Source of the DNA: Dietzia lutea
Lineage (GTDB): Bacteria; Actinomycetota; Actinomycetes; Mycobacteriales; Mycobacteriaceae
Reading direction: 5' to 3'
Assembly (NCBI RefSeq): GCF_003096075.1
Contig: NZ_CP015449.1
Span: 3,031,001-3,095,000 of the forward strand
Length of the DNA: 64,000 nt
Shown here in pieces: positions 9,245 to 18,968 of the stretch; position 1 is the first letter of the stretch, and each line of letters opens with the position of its first letter. The position numbers and the translations under genes are program-made. The notes beneath the pieces are model-generated. The model saw nothing but the letters and a program-made list of their open reading frames with translations. It ran no database searches and had not been told where the DNA came from.

Positions 9245-10682
9245 CATGACTGAGGACATGATCGACGTACTCGTCATCGGGTCCGGCGCCGCTGGCCTGG
9301 CAGCGGCGATCTCGGCCGTGGAGGCAGGGGCGCGTAGCGTCGTCGTCGCGGAGTCAGAGGCTGTCGTCGGGGGATCATCCCGTCTCTCTGGCGGTCTCGT
9401 CATGGGCGCTGGTTCCCGCTTTCAGAAGGCGGCGGGAATTGATGACTCCGCTGACTTGATGTTCGCCGATTACATGGCCCTCAACTACTGGGACGTGGAC
9501 CCGGGTCCGGTGCGTCGCCTGGCGGAACGCTCGGGCGCCACCGTCGACTGGGTCGCCGATCTGGGGGTGCGCTTCTTTGATGACCTGGTCTTCGGAGGCG
9601 GCGAGAGCCAACCCCGCGTTCACGTGCCGGACGGAGGGGGCCAGCACGTCATCGATGTCCTGCTAAGCACGTGCCGTCGGTCTGATTCGATAGACATTGC
9701 GCTCGGCCTCCGCGTCGACCGGCTCCTCGTCGAGAACCGACGCGTGGTCGGGGCAGCCATCGCTGATGACGAGATTCGAGCCGGAGCAGTTGTCGTGGCG
9801 ACTGGCGGCTTTGGAGCAAATGAGGCGTTGCTCGCGCAGCACTTCCCTTCCGCCGGCAAGGTCCCGGGTGCGTGGTACATCGGCGCTGACGGATCACGGG
9901 GCGACGCGATCGAATGGGCGTCCGACGTCACGGCCCAGATGGCCGGCGACAATCGGGGGTTACGGTTGCTTGACCCTGGATTCGTTCGCGAACTGGAGGC
10001 GTTCTTGCCCGGGTGGCTCCTCATGGTCGATTCGACTGGGCGCCGTTTCGCCAGTGAAATCTCGCCTTACGGAATACTCGACCGCCTGATGGAAGACCGA
10101 GGCGACCGGGCCTGGATGCTGTTCGACAGCAGCAAGCTGGAGCCTGCTGCGGGGCCGACCCGGTACAAGCATCAGCTGCCTGGGTGGAAGAACCGTAGGA
10201 GCACCAACTGGGGTTCGGACATGCTGCAGGAACAGGTCGGCGCGGGTCGCGTCATGACAGCAGACACCGTGGAGGAACTGGCTCAGCGCCTGGGCCTGCC
10301 GGCCCCCGAGCTGGCGGGAACCGTCCGCCGCTACAACGAGTTCGCTCGCAACGGCGAGGACATCGACTACGAGAAGTCAGCCGAGTTCCTCGACGCACTG
10401 GACACTCCGCCGTTCTGCGCAGTGGAAGTCCGTCCACGCACGGTGTGTTGGACCGGATACGGCGTGCGTATCGATCGGGATGCCCGGGTGCTCGACCAAA
10501 CCGGCGGGGTCGTGCCCGGTCTATACGCGGCTGGGGAGGTCACCGGCGGAGTCCTAGGCCGAACGTACGTAGGCAGCGGTAACGCATATGCCAACTGCCT
10601 AGTGTTCGGTCGGGTGGCGGGAGCTTCTGCAGCAGCGCTTTCGCTGACCGACGAGGTCGGTGCCGCGCGACCCCAGAGCTGA
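9234..10682 (+). CDS. FAD-dependent oxidoreductase, KstD/fumarate-reductase family
   Basis: 482 residues. The N-terminal Rossmann motif GSGAAG (16-21) and GGSS...SGG bind FAD. The C-terminal GLYAAGEVTGG...GRTYVGSGNA...VFGRVAG closes the flavin site. GRTYxGxGxA recalls 3-ketosteroid delta1-dehydrogenases, whereas GEVTGG recalls fumarate-reductase flavoproteins, so a desaturase/dehydrogenase role on a cyclic ketone or enoate is plausible but not proven. The start at 9234 overlaps the P450 stop; a second in-frame ATG lies at 9246. It forms an operon with the P450 and the SnoaL-like gene. Confidence 0.88.
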   Translation: MDTDMTEDMIDVLVIGSGAAGLAAAISAVEAGARSVVVAESEAVVGGSSRLSGGLVMGAGSRFQKAAGIDDSADLMFADYMALNYWDVDPGPVRRLAERSGATVDWVADLGVRFFDDLVFGGGESQPRVHVPDGGGQHVIDVLLSTCRRSDSIDIALGLRVDRLLVENRRVVGAAIADDEIRAGAVVVATGGFGANEALLAQHFPSAGKVPGAWYIGADGSRGDAIEWASDVTAQMAGDNRGLRLLDPGFVRELEAFLPGWLLMVDSTGRRFASEISPYGILDRLMEDRGDRAWMLFDSSKLEPAAGPTRYKHQLPGWKNRRSTNWGSDMLQEQVGAGRVMTADTVEELAQRLGLPAPELAGTVRRYNEFARNGEDIDYEKSAEFLDALDTPPFCAVEVRPRTVCWTGYGVRIDRDARVLDQTGGVVPGLYAAGEVTGGVLGRTYVGSGNAYANCLVFGRVAGASAAALSLTDEVGAARPQS

Positions 10683-10800
10683 CGGGGGCTAACGCCCGCG
10701 CAGTAGTTTCGCAGTGTCGGGCACCGCCCACCACATCGACCTACGCACGAGCGCGACGGGCGACCGGCGGCACCACCTTCCACGCCACGACAGGAAACCT

Positions 10801-11226
10801 ATGAACTCTCTTCACCACCGTGCGCATGAGCTCGCAAGCACCTACGCCGAGGCGGTCAACCTCCGCGAGCCGCAGGTCTGGGCGGCGTGCTGGCACGACG
10901 CCGCCACCTGGCAGCTGGCCGATGGACGGATGCTGCGCGGCATCGACGAGATCACCCGCACCTGGCACGACGCCATGGGACATCATCGGATGGTCTTCCA
11001 GGCCCTGGCTCACGGAACCGTCCGGGAGATCGAGGGCCGTCTGACCGGCCTCTGGCACTTCACCGAGTACGCCTGGCGCGCCGATGCCGGGACGGGAGCC
11101 CTGCTACTGGCCCATTACGAGGACGAGTACGTCGAGGACGAGGACGGAGCACTGCGCTTCTCCCACCGTAGGCTCGTCCGGCACTACCACGGTTCGCCAC
11201 AGCTGACTGACGCCCCGCTCCTCTGA
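10801..11226 (+). CDS. SnoaL/NTF2-like domain protein
   Basis: 141-residue protein of the SnoaL-like (nuclear transport factor 2) superfamily, single alpha+beta barrel. Typical text includes YAEAVNLREPQVWAACW, MLRGIDEITRTW and HYEDEYVEDEDGALRFSHRR. Members include isomerases, cyclases, dehydratases and small ring-hydroxylase subunits; which applies here cannot be told. ATG at 10801 is preceded by AGGAAA at a good distance. It lies 118 bases after the flavoprotein gene on the same strand, probably the third gene of that operon. Confidence 0.75.
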   Translation: MNSLHHRAHELASTYAEAVNLREPQVWAACWHDAATWQLADGRMLRGIDEITRTWHDAMGHHRMVFQALAHGTVREIEGRLTGLWHFTEYAWRADAGTGALLLAHYEDEYVEDEDGALRFSHRRLVRHYHGSPQLTDAPLL

Positions 11227-11435
11227 GCCCTCTCCGCACTCTTAGCGGGAGGTATCATCGTTTCACGGACTCAATCGCGAACGCGTCCGGGGAGTACGCT
11301 AATCCGGTTGGATCGATGCAGGTTGGCTCCCGCCGGTGACTGCTGTGGTCCCCCGGTGTCAACGGGTCGATGCTGACGGCCGTTGGTTCCGAAGGAAATC
11401 GACTTCGCGTTCCAACCGGCACCGGCAACGACGCC

Positions 11436-11580
11436 AGGCGCCTAAAGGACCTCGCCGCGATGGAGTTCGTCGAACGCAAAGCCGACACCGCCGTGCTCGG
11501 CCCGCCCGGGGTAGTAAAGCCCCACATCGCCGTGGCGCTGTCGATGATCGCCTGCCGGGCTGGTCACTCGATCCACTACG
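11436..11580 (+). pseudogene. istB (IS21 helper ATPase) fragment
   Basis: The translation LKDLAAMEFVERKADTAVLG followed by GPPGVVKPHIAVALSM matches the P-loop region of IS21 IstB proteins. The invariant GKT of the P-loop is altered (GVVKPH), and the text stops where an IS3 end begins at 11582. It is a dead remnant. Confidence 0.7.
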
Positions 11581-11581
11581 C

Positions 11582-11742
11582 TGTCAAACCCCCGGGTTTT
11601 GTAGAGGGTAGTTGACCTGGCGTCGACGAGGTCGTCGACGGGCTGTGGTCGTGATTCGACGCTGCGAGCTGAGCTTCCTATTCGGCGGGTGGTACGTAGC
11701 CGATCTCGCCGCTGATCCGGTGGTGGTTGTATCCAGGGTCTT
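11582..11742 (-). pseudogene. 3' end of an IS3-family element
   Basis: In reverse complement this stretch reads [15 protein letters not shown] followed by a terminus ending acaaaacccgggggtttgac. That is close to the right end of the intact IS3 copy at 55878-57219, including the gacgacctcgtcgacgcca stretch before the terminus. Only the last transposase residues and the terminal repeat survive. Confidence 0.75.
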
Positions 11743-12081
11743 GTGGTGCGGCAGCCCGGAGAGCTAAAGCGCGTTGCGGAACCGGCCAGATTCCCGGTCG
11801 GTAACCTCTTCCTCGAGTGGCCGGTTCAAGAAGTACAGGTAACCAACCCAGTCGCGACTGCTCGGCACGGGTGGCGACGTCAGTGGCGCTGGCGGCCATG
11901 TGCGGCAGCTTGGGCAGCTTGGGGCGCTGCGCGACCGCGGTGATGCGGCTGATGACGAACTCGCTCACGAGGCCCCACCGCCACCAGCTCGTAGGACGCC
12001 AACGGCCGGCGGATATCGGATACCGGCTCGATCGAGGCCAGATACTGCGCCAGCGCCGACGATGACCCCGCCGGTCGAGCC

Positions 12082-12300
12082 GTGCCGAAGGCGTTTCCCA
12101 AGGAGTTCGCGCGGGCGCGATGCGGGTTTCCGCGACTCCGACGCGTCTGTGGCACGGGTTGCGAAGGACTTCGCCCATCTCGCCGTCGTGCTTCAAGCGC
12201 TGGCTAAACATGGACGACAAGAAGCCAGCCGAGCCGTCGCCAGCTGCTCGGGCGGCCAACGAGTCGGACACCCTTTGTGGCAGACCCGGCTGCGCGCGGT
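12082..12300 (+). pseudogene. IS3-family orfA remnant
   Basis: Starts VPKAFPKEF, the N-terminus of one IS3 orfA group, then loses frame. Later text FKRWLNMDDKK in another frame matches the end of the helix-turn-helix part. It resembles the minus-strand remnant at 19980-20107. The bases 11743-12081 hold no gene I can support. Confidence 0.6.
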
Positions 12301-12437
12301 GGCGGTCACGATGGCACGGGAGGCGATCGGCGTGGACGCCCCGGCCTATCCCCATCAATGCCCCATAGAGGGTGAAACTCCGTGGCTGAGATCGCAAGTA
12401 ACGCCCGCGTCGTTTACGGGTGTAGAGCGGCCTCCGC

Positions 12438-13604
12438 GTGATCCTTCGAGTCAACCGTCTAAGGAACTCTCGAGGAGTCATCGCGACGCACACCATACTG
12501 TCGACTCCCGCAGGCCTGCTTGACCAAGCCCTCGCCGACGCATACCCGGAACCGATGCGTGAGCTGACGCAGACCATGATCAACGCCCTGCTCTCAATGG
12601 CCACACCCGTCGGCACCGTCGCCGTCCCGAAGCTTCGCTCGGGCAGCTATTTTCCGGAGTGGTTGTTCGAGCGCCGCAAGCGAGCCGAGTCCGCGCCGAT
12701 CACTGTCATTGCCGATTGCTACCTGGCCGGCGTGTCCACCCAGCGGATGGCCAAGCTGGTCAAGATCCTGGGCATCGACTCGCTGTCCAAGTCCCAGGAC
12801 TCACGCATAGCCCGAAATCTCGACGAGCAGGTCGCCGCGTTCCGCCACCGGCGCCTGGACGAGGCCGGGCCGTTCACCTTCGTCACCGCCGACGCGTTGT
12901 CTATCAGGGTCCGAGAGAACAAGCAGGTCATCAAGGCCTCGGTCCTGCTGGCCGACGGGGTCAACAGCGACGGTCACCGCGAAGTCCTCGGCACGCAGGT
13001 AACCACCAGCGGGACCAAGGCCCCGTGGAACACCTTCTGCGCCGACCTGGTCGCCAACGGCTTGGGCAGGGTGCGGCTGGTGACCTCCGACGCCCACGCC
13101 AGGCTGGTCGAGGCAATCGGTGCGAACCCGCCCGGGGTGGGGTGGCAACGCTGCTACACCCACTACGCCGCGAACCCGATGTCCGTGTGCCCCAAGTCCA
13201 TGTGGCCGGCTGTGAAGGCAACGCTGCATAGCGTGTACGACCAGCCCACCGCCACGCCGGTCTACGAGTAGTTCGACCGGCTGTTGGAGTACACCGACCG
13301 GCGACTGCCTGAGGTTGCCGAGCACCTCGGCAACGTGACGCCCGATCTGTTCCAACAATCTCACGGAACGGCTCTACCGGGAGATTCGCCGCTGTGCCGA
13401 CGTCGTGGAGATTTCCCCAATCGCGACGCCATCGTCCGCCTCATCGGCGCAGTGCTGCCAGAGCAGACCGACGAACGGGCCGAGGGCCGCCGCTACCTCG
13501 GCCTCACGGTCCTCAGCCGATGCCAACTCACCCTGACCAACAAATCCGACACAAGCGCACAGGCGGAGGTAGTCGGCGACGAACCGACGCAACTTCCCGC
13601 CTGA
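12438..13604 (+). pseudogene. Mutator-type (IS256 family, second subgroup) transposase, broken
   Basis: The text PKLRSGSYFPEWLFERRKRAE, DCYLAGVSTQRMAKLVK, FVTADALSIRVRE and VTSDAHARLVEAIGAN is the core of a mutator-type transposase different from the copy at 5451-6801. The frame stops at a TAG at 13269-13271 (YE*FDRLLEYTDRRLP). A deletion then removes the segment between NVTPDLFQ and FPNRDAIVRLIGA. An earlier deletion joins INALLSM to TPVGTVAVPKL. C-terminal text RRYLGLTVLSRCQL ends at 13604. Dead. Confidence 0.85.
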
Positions 13605-14087
13605 CCACCAGCGACGGGTCAGAAACGAGCTACGCCACTACTAGGGACTTGCCCCTACTCCCCTACAGGCCGCGATCAGCGATCTACACACCGCGGCCGT
13701 GACACCAACGCCCACAGGCGGGCGGGCTCGCGGCATCGAGAGGGGTGGTTGTCTCTATCTCCCCCGACACAGTGGGATGGACTATGTCGCCTGACATCAG
13801 CTACTGCTGCCCGGTCAATCGCGTCGGCCAATTCCGGAGACGATGCCGCTGCATGACGTTCGAGTGACGACCGTCTCGTCGCAGTTCCCCGACCGGGCGG
13901 CATCGCGAACAGGCGCGCTATCCCGGTGCCGCGGAGAGAAGGCGGCAGGTTCGTAATGCGCCGGCACCACGTGACCTGCCAGCCGAGTCCTGCCGCCCTC
14001 CGGACACGTCCATACCGTCCGCGCAAGAACGGCTGCCCGAATCACCACAGTAGACGCAATGTCAGCCGTGGTCAGCCAGCAGCCTGA
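13605..14087. other. No recognisable gene
   Basis: This stretch separates the broken mutator-type transposase from the sulfatase stop. Frames lack ribosome sites and family features; I see nothing in it. Confidence 0.4.
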
Positions 14088-16490
14088 TCACTCGAGGGCC
14101 AGGCCCATCTCGATCGCCTTGGCGATCCGCTTCTCTCGAGCATTGGGGACCTCCTCGCCAGGGACCCACCTCGCCTTGTGCATGGTTCCGGTGAACGGGA
14201 AGGACCCGTGCTTCTCGAACAGCTCCCACGACACCGGCGAGCGACGGTTCACGCCTACGTCGACCCCCTGGAAGGGGAGCCAACCGGCGAAAGCCGGAAA
14301 CTCGTCGCTCTGAGCCTTGGCCTCTCCGTCCAGCCGTAGAGTGACGTCCCACCGCCCGTTCCCGGAGTTGTGTACGTCCACCTCGAGCTGGTGTTCCCCC
14401 GCCGCGATGTCGACTGCGGGCAGACGGAGCATGCGACCGAAGGCGTTCTGCACAAAGTGGAGTTTCCCGTCCTCAACGTAGACGAGATATCCCCCCTCTT
14501 GGCCGCCATGAGCGAACAGCACCCCCTGATCGCTCTCCGCCAGTTGGAATGAAACCTCGACGATGAAGCTACGTTGATCAATGAGGTAACTCGATCGGTA
14601 GCGTTCCAGCGTGGGCGTCCCGGTCGCGATCGTGACGGGCAGAGAGAGAGACTCCACATCGGCCGGGCGTCTGAGGTGAGCCAGGCCCGTGCCCTCGTTC
14701 ATCGGAAAAACCTGGTTACGCCACGCGGCCTCGTCCCACGCCGCCTTCAGCTCCTCGACCACGTCCGGGAACTGGTCGGCGACATCAACGCATTGGGTGG
14801 GGTCGTTCTCGGTGTCGTAGAGCTCCCACTTGTCTTCGCTCAACGGCTTCAAGCCCGTACGCTCCGGGCGGCTCCGAAACGGGCCCACTGGTTCGCGATT
14901 GGTGACGGCTTCCCACTTGCCGCGACGGTAGGCCCTGTTCCCGTTGCATTCGTAGAACTGGTCACCGTGCGTGCCCTCCGCGGCCGCGTCCCTGATCGTG
15001 GGAACGAAACTGACGCCATCCAACGGAGCGGAAACAAGCCCGTGACGATGCGTTGGAGCCTGCACGCCGACGAGTTCTAGGATAGTGGGCACAACGCCGG
15101 TGACGTGCGTGTATTGACTGCGCACCGAACTACCCGCCGGCCGCTTGAGGCCCTTCGGCCACGACATCACCATCGGGATCTGGTGCCCCCCGCGGTGTGT
15201 GGAGATCTTGTATAGCCGGAACGGCGTGTTGCACGCCATCGCCCAGCCGCGAGGATAGTGCGGCCACGTCCGGGGACCGCCGATGAGATCCTGCTCGTAG
15301 GCCAGCCAGTCCTCGTCACGGCCGGCGCCATCAGTCTGGGACGTGCGGAAGTACGCAGTGGTTCCCGCGTCATGACCTTCACGTGACGCCCCGTTGTCAC
15401 TGAGGAACAGGAAGATCGTATTGTCCCACTCGCCCATTTCTTCGAGAGTCTGACGCAGACGGCCCGTGCTCTCATCGATGGATTCGACCATGGCCGCGTA
15501 GATCTCCATGTACCGGGCGAAGAGCAACTGCTCGCGCTCGCTCAGCTCGTCCCACGCGCGAACGTCCTGCTCGTCCTCGTAGTTGCGCGGCGGTAACTGT
15601 GTGCCGGGGGGCATCACCCCCAGCTCTTCCTGACGTGCGAGCCGCTCTTCACGGATTCGGTCCCAGCCCGCCTCATACTTTCCACGGTGCCGCAGCAGGT
15701 CTTCCCGCTTCGCGTGCAGCGGCGCGTGGACGGCCCCGTGGGCGTAATACATGAAGAAGGGCTTGTCCGGCCGGGCCGCCTTCGACTCGCGGATCATACG
15801 GATCGCGCGATCGGTGAGGTCGTCGGTCAGGTAGTAGTCCTCGGGGTACTCGTCCACGTCCACCACGCTGTTTCCCTCCACCAGACGGTGGGGGTGGTGG
15901 AAATTGGTCAAGGCTTCGAGAAATCCGTAGTACTGGTCAAAGCCCCGCTGGAGCGGCCAGGACCGTCGGTCTCCCGCTTCGGACAGGTCGGTGTCCTTAG
16001 TGAGGTGCCACTTGCCGACCATCATCGTCGCGTACCCGTTTTCGCGAAGCATTTCGGCCAGCGTGCTCTGATGATCGGGCAGTTCCGATGCGTATCCGGG
16101 GAAACCCGGGTCGATGTTGCTCACCATCCCGACGCCGGCAGCGTGCGCGTTCTTTCCGGTCAACAGTGCCGCTCGGGTCGGCGAGCACAGGGGCGAGACG
16201 TGAAAGTCAGTGTATTGGACCCCCTCCCGGCTCACCCGATCAAGGTGTGGCGTCGGAATCTCCGACCCGAAGCAACCGATGTCCGAGTAGCCCACATCGT
16301 CGGCCAGCATGATCACGACGTTCGGCGCCCCCGCCGGAGCTTCGGGCCGACTCGGCCACCACGGTGTGGAAGCGGCGAAAGTTCTTCCGACAGTGCCCTC
16401 GAAACCCTCATAGCTTCCTCGCGCACCGGAGCCTCCGTTGTCCGGGCGGGGGGCAGCGGGCGCGGATGCCGCGGTGTTGATGTCTACCAT
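14088..16490 (-). CDS. Type I arylsulfatase
   Basis: About 800 residues, alkaline-phosphatase fold, hydrolysing sulfate esters (R-O-SO3 to R-OH plus sulfate). Numbered from the ATG at 16490: metal-binding ADDVGYSD (Asp64, Asp65), and the sulfatase signature CSPTR with Cys102, which must become formylglycine. GKWHLTKD, FLFLSDNGASREGHD and DGVSFVPT also fit the family. A C-terminal domain of about 200 residues follows the catalytic fold. The start is set by GGAGG 7 bases before ATG 16490. The activating enzyme is probably the FGE at 2491-3459. No signal peptide is visible, so it is probably cytoplasmic and would act on imported sulfate esters. Its promoter region contains TTGACG (16584-16579) and ACTAAAGTATG. 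Confidence 0.95.
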   Translation of the reverse strand: MVDINTAASAPAAPRPDNGGSGARGSYEGFEGTVGRTFAASTPWWPSRPEAPAGAPNVVIMLADDVGYSDIGCFGSEIPTPHLDRVSREGVQYTDFHVSPLCSPTRAALLTGKNAHAAGVGMVSNIDPGFPGYASELPDHQSTLAEMLRENGYATMMVGKWHLTKDTDLSEAGDRRSWPLQRGFDQYYGFLEALTNFHHPHRLVEGNSVVDVDEYPEDYYLTDDLTDRAIRMIRESKAARPDKPFFMYYAHGAVHAPLHAKREDLLRHRGKYEAGWDRIREERLARQEELGVMPPGTQLPPRNYEDEQDVRAWDELSEREQLLFARYMEIYAAMVESIDESTGRLRQTLEEMGEWDNTIFLFLSDNGASREGHDAGTTAYFRTSQTDGAGRDEDWLAYEQDLIGGPRTWPHYPRGWAMACNTPFRLYKISTHRGGHQIPMVMSWPKGLKRPAGSSVRSQYTHVTGVVPTILELVGVQAPTHRHGLVSAPLDGVSFVPTIRDAAAEGTHGDQFYECNGNRAYRRGKWEAVTNREPVGPFRSRPERTGLKPLSEDKWELYDTENDPTQCVDVADQFPDVVEELKAAWDEAAWRNQVFPMNEGTGLAHLRRPADVESLSLPVTIATGTPTLERYRSSYLIDQRSFIVEVSFQLAESDQGVLFAHGGQEGGYLVYVEDGKLHFVQNAFGRMLRLPAVDIAAGEHQLEVDVHNSGNGRWDVTLRLDGEAKAQSDEFPAFAGWLPFQGVDVGVNRRSPVSWELFEKHGSFPFTGTMHKARWVPGEEVPNAREKRIAKAIEMGLALE

Positions 16491-17023
16491 GCAATGGCCT
16501 CCAGTCGAGTGCGAGGGTGACACACCGGTGGGCCACCTCTTTATAGATCCACTGTATTGAAACTCACATACTTTAGTACGTCAAGACTATGTAGCCACCC
16601 CTGACAGGCCGACTTCCGCACGTCGTAGCCGCCCACTGCCCCCCGCGTAGGAGGAGGAAGCGCGCCTCATGCCCTTCGACGCGGCGAGTCACCTGCCGCC
16701 TGGAGCGCAGACATCCCGAGTGTGACGGTGATGCCATGGTCGGCGAGACCGCACGGCCAGCCGGCCACAGACGGACCGGCTGGCCGAGAGGCCGTTGAAC
16801 GGCAAGGCGATGCACACCCGATGGCGCGGATTCCAGGTAGCCGATGACGATAACGCGACCCTCGCCGACACGAAGTTCGGAACCGCGGCACCGCCAGGGT
16901 GACGAGCCGGCCTCCCTGTCATCGAGTACAGAAGTGACGTCCCATATGGGAGCCGCGCCCGCCCAGGACTGCTGCGCCTGGTTGGTCATCGCCAGCACGT
17001 CCGCCCGGGACGTGCAGCGTCGC
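16491..17023. other. Intergenic region upstream of the sulfatase
   Basis: Bases 16540-16590 look like the sulfatase control region: minus-strand TTGACG, then ACTAAAGTATG. An 11-bp inverted repeat, cggccagccgg and its complement at 16754-16764 and 16776-16786, could be a terminator for the aldo/keto reductase. It has no T-run. No gene is supported here. Confidence 0.4.
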
Positions 17024-17947
17024 TTAGAGCGTGGCGTCGACCTCGGATAATTGCTCGTCCGTCAGTCGCCACGATGCGGCCGCGACGTTGGACTCCACTT
17101 GGCGCACCGACGTCGCGCCTGCGAGTACCGAAATTACCGCCGGCTGGCTTGCGATCCAGCCGAGCGCCAGGTCGACGATCGATCGGTCGTAGCGCGCGGC
17201 CACTTCACTCAGCCGCTCGACTCGCGCCAGGCGCTCCGGAGTGGCGATGTCGGAGAAGTAGCTCCAGTTGGCCGCCCGCGAGTCCGCCGGCGGCGGGGCG
17301 TCCGCCCGGTACTTGCCCGTCAGTACACCCGAGGCCAGAGGGAAGAAGGGCACGATGCCCAAGCCGAGCTCCTGGGCGGTCGGGACATCCTCTTGCTCTA
17401 CCCCGCGCTCGAGCAAATTCCACTGGACCTGGCTGGCCACGAACCGCGGCAAGTCGGCGTCGGTGGCCACCTCGATCGCCTCCCGCACTTGGCCACTGGA
17501 GAAGTTCGAGCACGCGACATGACGCACCTTGCCCTGCTGCACTAGCTCGTCAAGCGCTCGCAGTGTCTCCTCGATCGCGGTCGATTCGTCCGGGAAGTGG
17601 ACGTAGAAAAGGTCAATCCGATCTGTGCCGAGTCTCTCGAGGCTGGCCTCGCACGAGTCGCGCACAACCTGCGCCGAGGTGCCCCCACCGTCGGGCGCGT
17701 TCTTCATTCCGAATTTTGTGGCTATGACTGCCTCGTCACGACGAGACCCTAGGGCCCGCCCGAGGAGGCGCTCCGAGGCCCCTGCCCAGTAGCTGTTCGC
17801 CGTGTCGAAGTGCGTGATGCCGGAGTCAAGTGCGGCTCGAGTCACCTCAGTTGCGCCATCCTGGTCGAGTCGTGGGCCGAAATTATTGCAACCCAGCGCC
17901 AGTACCGAGACTTCGAGGTCGGTGGCCGGGAATAGTCGCATCTCCAT
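17024..17947 (-). CDS. Aldo/keto reductase
   Basis: 307-residue TIM-barrel NADPH-dependent oxidoreductase. Visible features are the N-terminal strand TDLEVSVLALGCNNFG, the catalytic set Asp and Tyr (FDTANSYWAGASE), Lys (IATKFGM) and His (DLFYVHFPDES), and the cofactor segment near the end (VISVLAGATSVRQVESN). ATG 17947 has AAAGGA 7 bases upstream. It would interconvert a carbonyl and an alcohol; the substrate is unknown. It shares strand with the sulfatase but a 530-base gap separates them. Confidence 0.92.
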   Translation of the reverse strand: MEMRLFPATDLEVSVLALGCNNFGPRLDQDGATEVTRAALDSGITHFDTANSYWAGASERLLGRALGSRRDEAVIATKFGMKNAPDGGGTSAQVVRDSCEASLERLGTDRIDLFYVHFPDESTAIEETLRALDELVQQGKVRHVACSNFSSGQVREAIEVATDADLPRFVASQVQWNLLERGVEQEDVPTAQELGLGIVPFFPLASGVLTGKYRADAPPPADSRAANWSYFSDIATPERLARVERLSEVAARYDRSIVDLALGWIASQPAVISVLAGATSVRQVESNVAAASWRLTDEQLSEVDATL

Positions 17948-18593
17948 GAGTAGGTCCTTTCGTCGTCCCGACACGCCGCCGGGAACACGGGTCGTTTAGG
18001 TCAATGGCCCGGTGCGCCCCGGGGCTCCATCGATTTCGTGGGAGGGGCCGCACCCTCCGCGGGCGAGGCCCTCCGGGGAGAGCGCCACATCTCGGCCGCG
18101 CCGGGGCCGGTACACTGCTCCGATACGGTCTCAGTGAAGTGCTCCAGCGGCACCAGTTCGTCGCCACCCGGTCGTCGTGCGGGGCCGCGTACCCCCGTCG
18201 CCACGGTCCCAGCCAGAACCGGCGGAAACGTGGCACGACATCACGTCGAGGTCCAGACGCGGCTCACGATGACTGGCCACCCTTCCCCTCGTAGTGGCGA
18301 GCCGGAAGCGAACGCTACAGGGGGCAACACGCATAGACCGGGTGTTGGCCCACGTGGCCAGGCCGGGCACGCTCGCGCACCGAGTGATGAGCGGGGTGCT
18401 CTCGACGCGGTCGTCCACGATGCCGAAGAGGACCTGCTCATGATCCATGACTCGTCGACTACCGCCTGCAACGCTCACGCCGCCTCCATTCCTGGGTGTG
18501 TCCGCCAACACTAAACAGTTACTAGAGGATGTCAATACTTAGATGGCCGGAGGAGCGCGAGAAGCTCTTGACCGATCGACTCTTTAGTGTACC
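17948..18593. other. No confident gene
   Basis: Several long frames exist only because of GC-rich composition. None has a ribosome site or family resemblance. The right end leads into the control region of the decayed acyl-CoA dehydrogenase. Confidence 0.35.
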
Positions 18594-18608
18594 TTGACTA
18601 AAGTAAGT
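18594..18608 (+). promoter_or_regulatory. Regulatory element TTGACTAAAGTAAGT
   Basis: Belongs to the CTTGACTnAAGTAA group also seen at 50537 and 52318. It lies just before a GAGGAGG ribosome site and the ATG at 18625, so it overlaps or lies close to the transcript start. Role as promoter or operator is inference. Confidence 0.45.
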
Positions 18609-18624
18609 ACGAGGAGGTGCTCAA

Positions 18625-18942
18625 ATGGGCGCAGGGCGATCATGTGACGATAGGCCCCGGAGCTTGGCAGGCCGCCTCCGCCGCGGTCGTGCGCCCTCGC
18701 GACACCATCGGGCCATCCGGGCCGTCAACGCTTACGGCGAAGGGCCCGCCGCGGCGTGCTCGGTTCGCACGCCGCCGGGCGCGCTCGGCCCGGTGCGAGC
18801 AGCTGTTCAGCCCCCGGGCCATAACCTCGTCGGTACTACGGACGGGAACCCACGAGACATCGGAGGCGAACGAGTCCTCGGGTTGCCCGCCGAGCCGCGC
18901 ATCGGCAAAGACCGCCCCTTCACCTACACACGCCGCGACTGA
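18625..18942 (+). pseudogene. Acyl-CoA dehydrogenase remnant
   Basis: The frame begins at an ATG with a strong GAGGAGG site. It ends with ERVLGLPAEPRIGKDRPF, matching the C-terminus of the acyl-CoA dehydrogenase at 32670-33923 (ERVLGLPPEPRIDKDVPF). The middle of the enzyme, including FAD and substrate residues, is missing, and only 105 residues remain against about 400 for the family. An internal deletion left promoter, start and tail. It is followed 27 bases later by the reductase gene, which probably inherited this promoter. Confidence 0.7.
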
Positions 18943-18968
18943 TCTCTGGCCACAAAGAGGAGGAACGA

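Noticed and set aside
16573-16998. Minus-strand frame between sulfatase and aldo/keto reductase
   Set aside because: No ribosome site, no recognisable fold; treated as intergenic.
18131-18535. Minus-strand frame upstream of the aldo/keto reductase
   Set aside because: No family features and no start signal; several overlapping frames are equally open.
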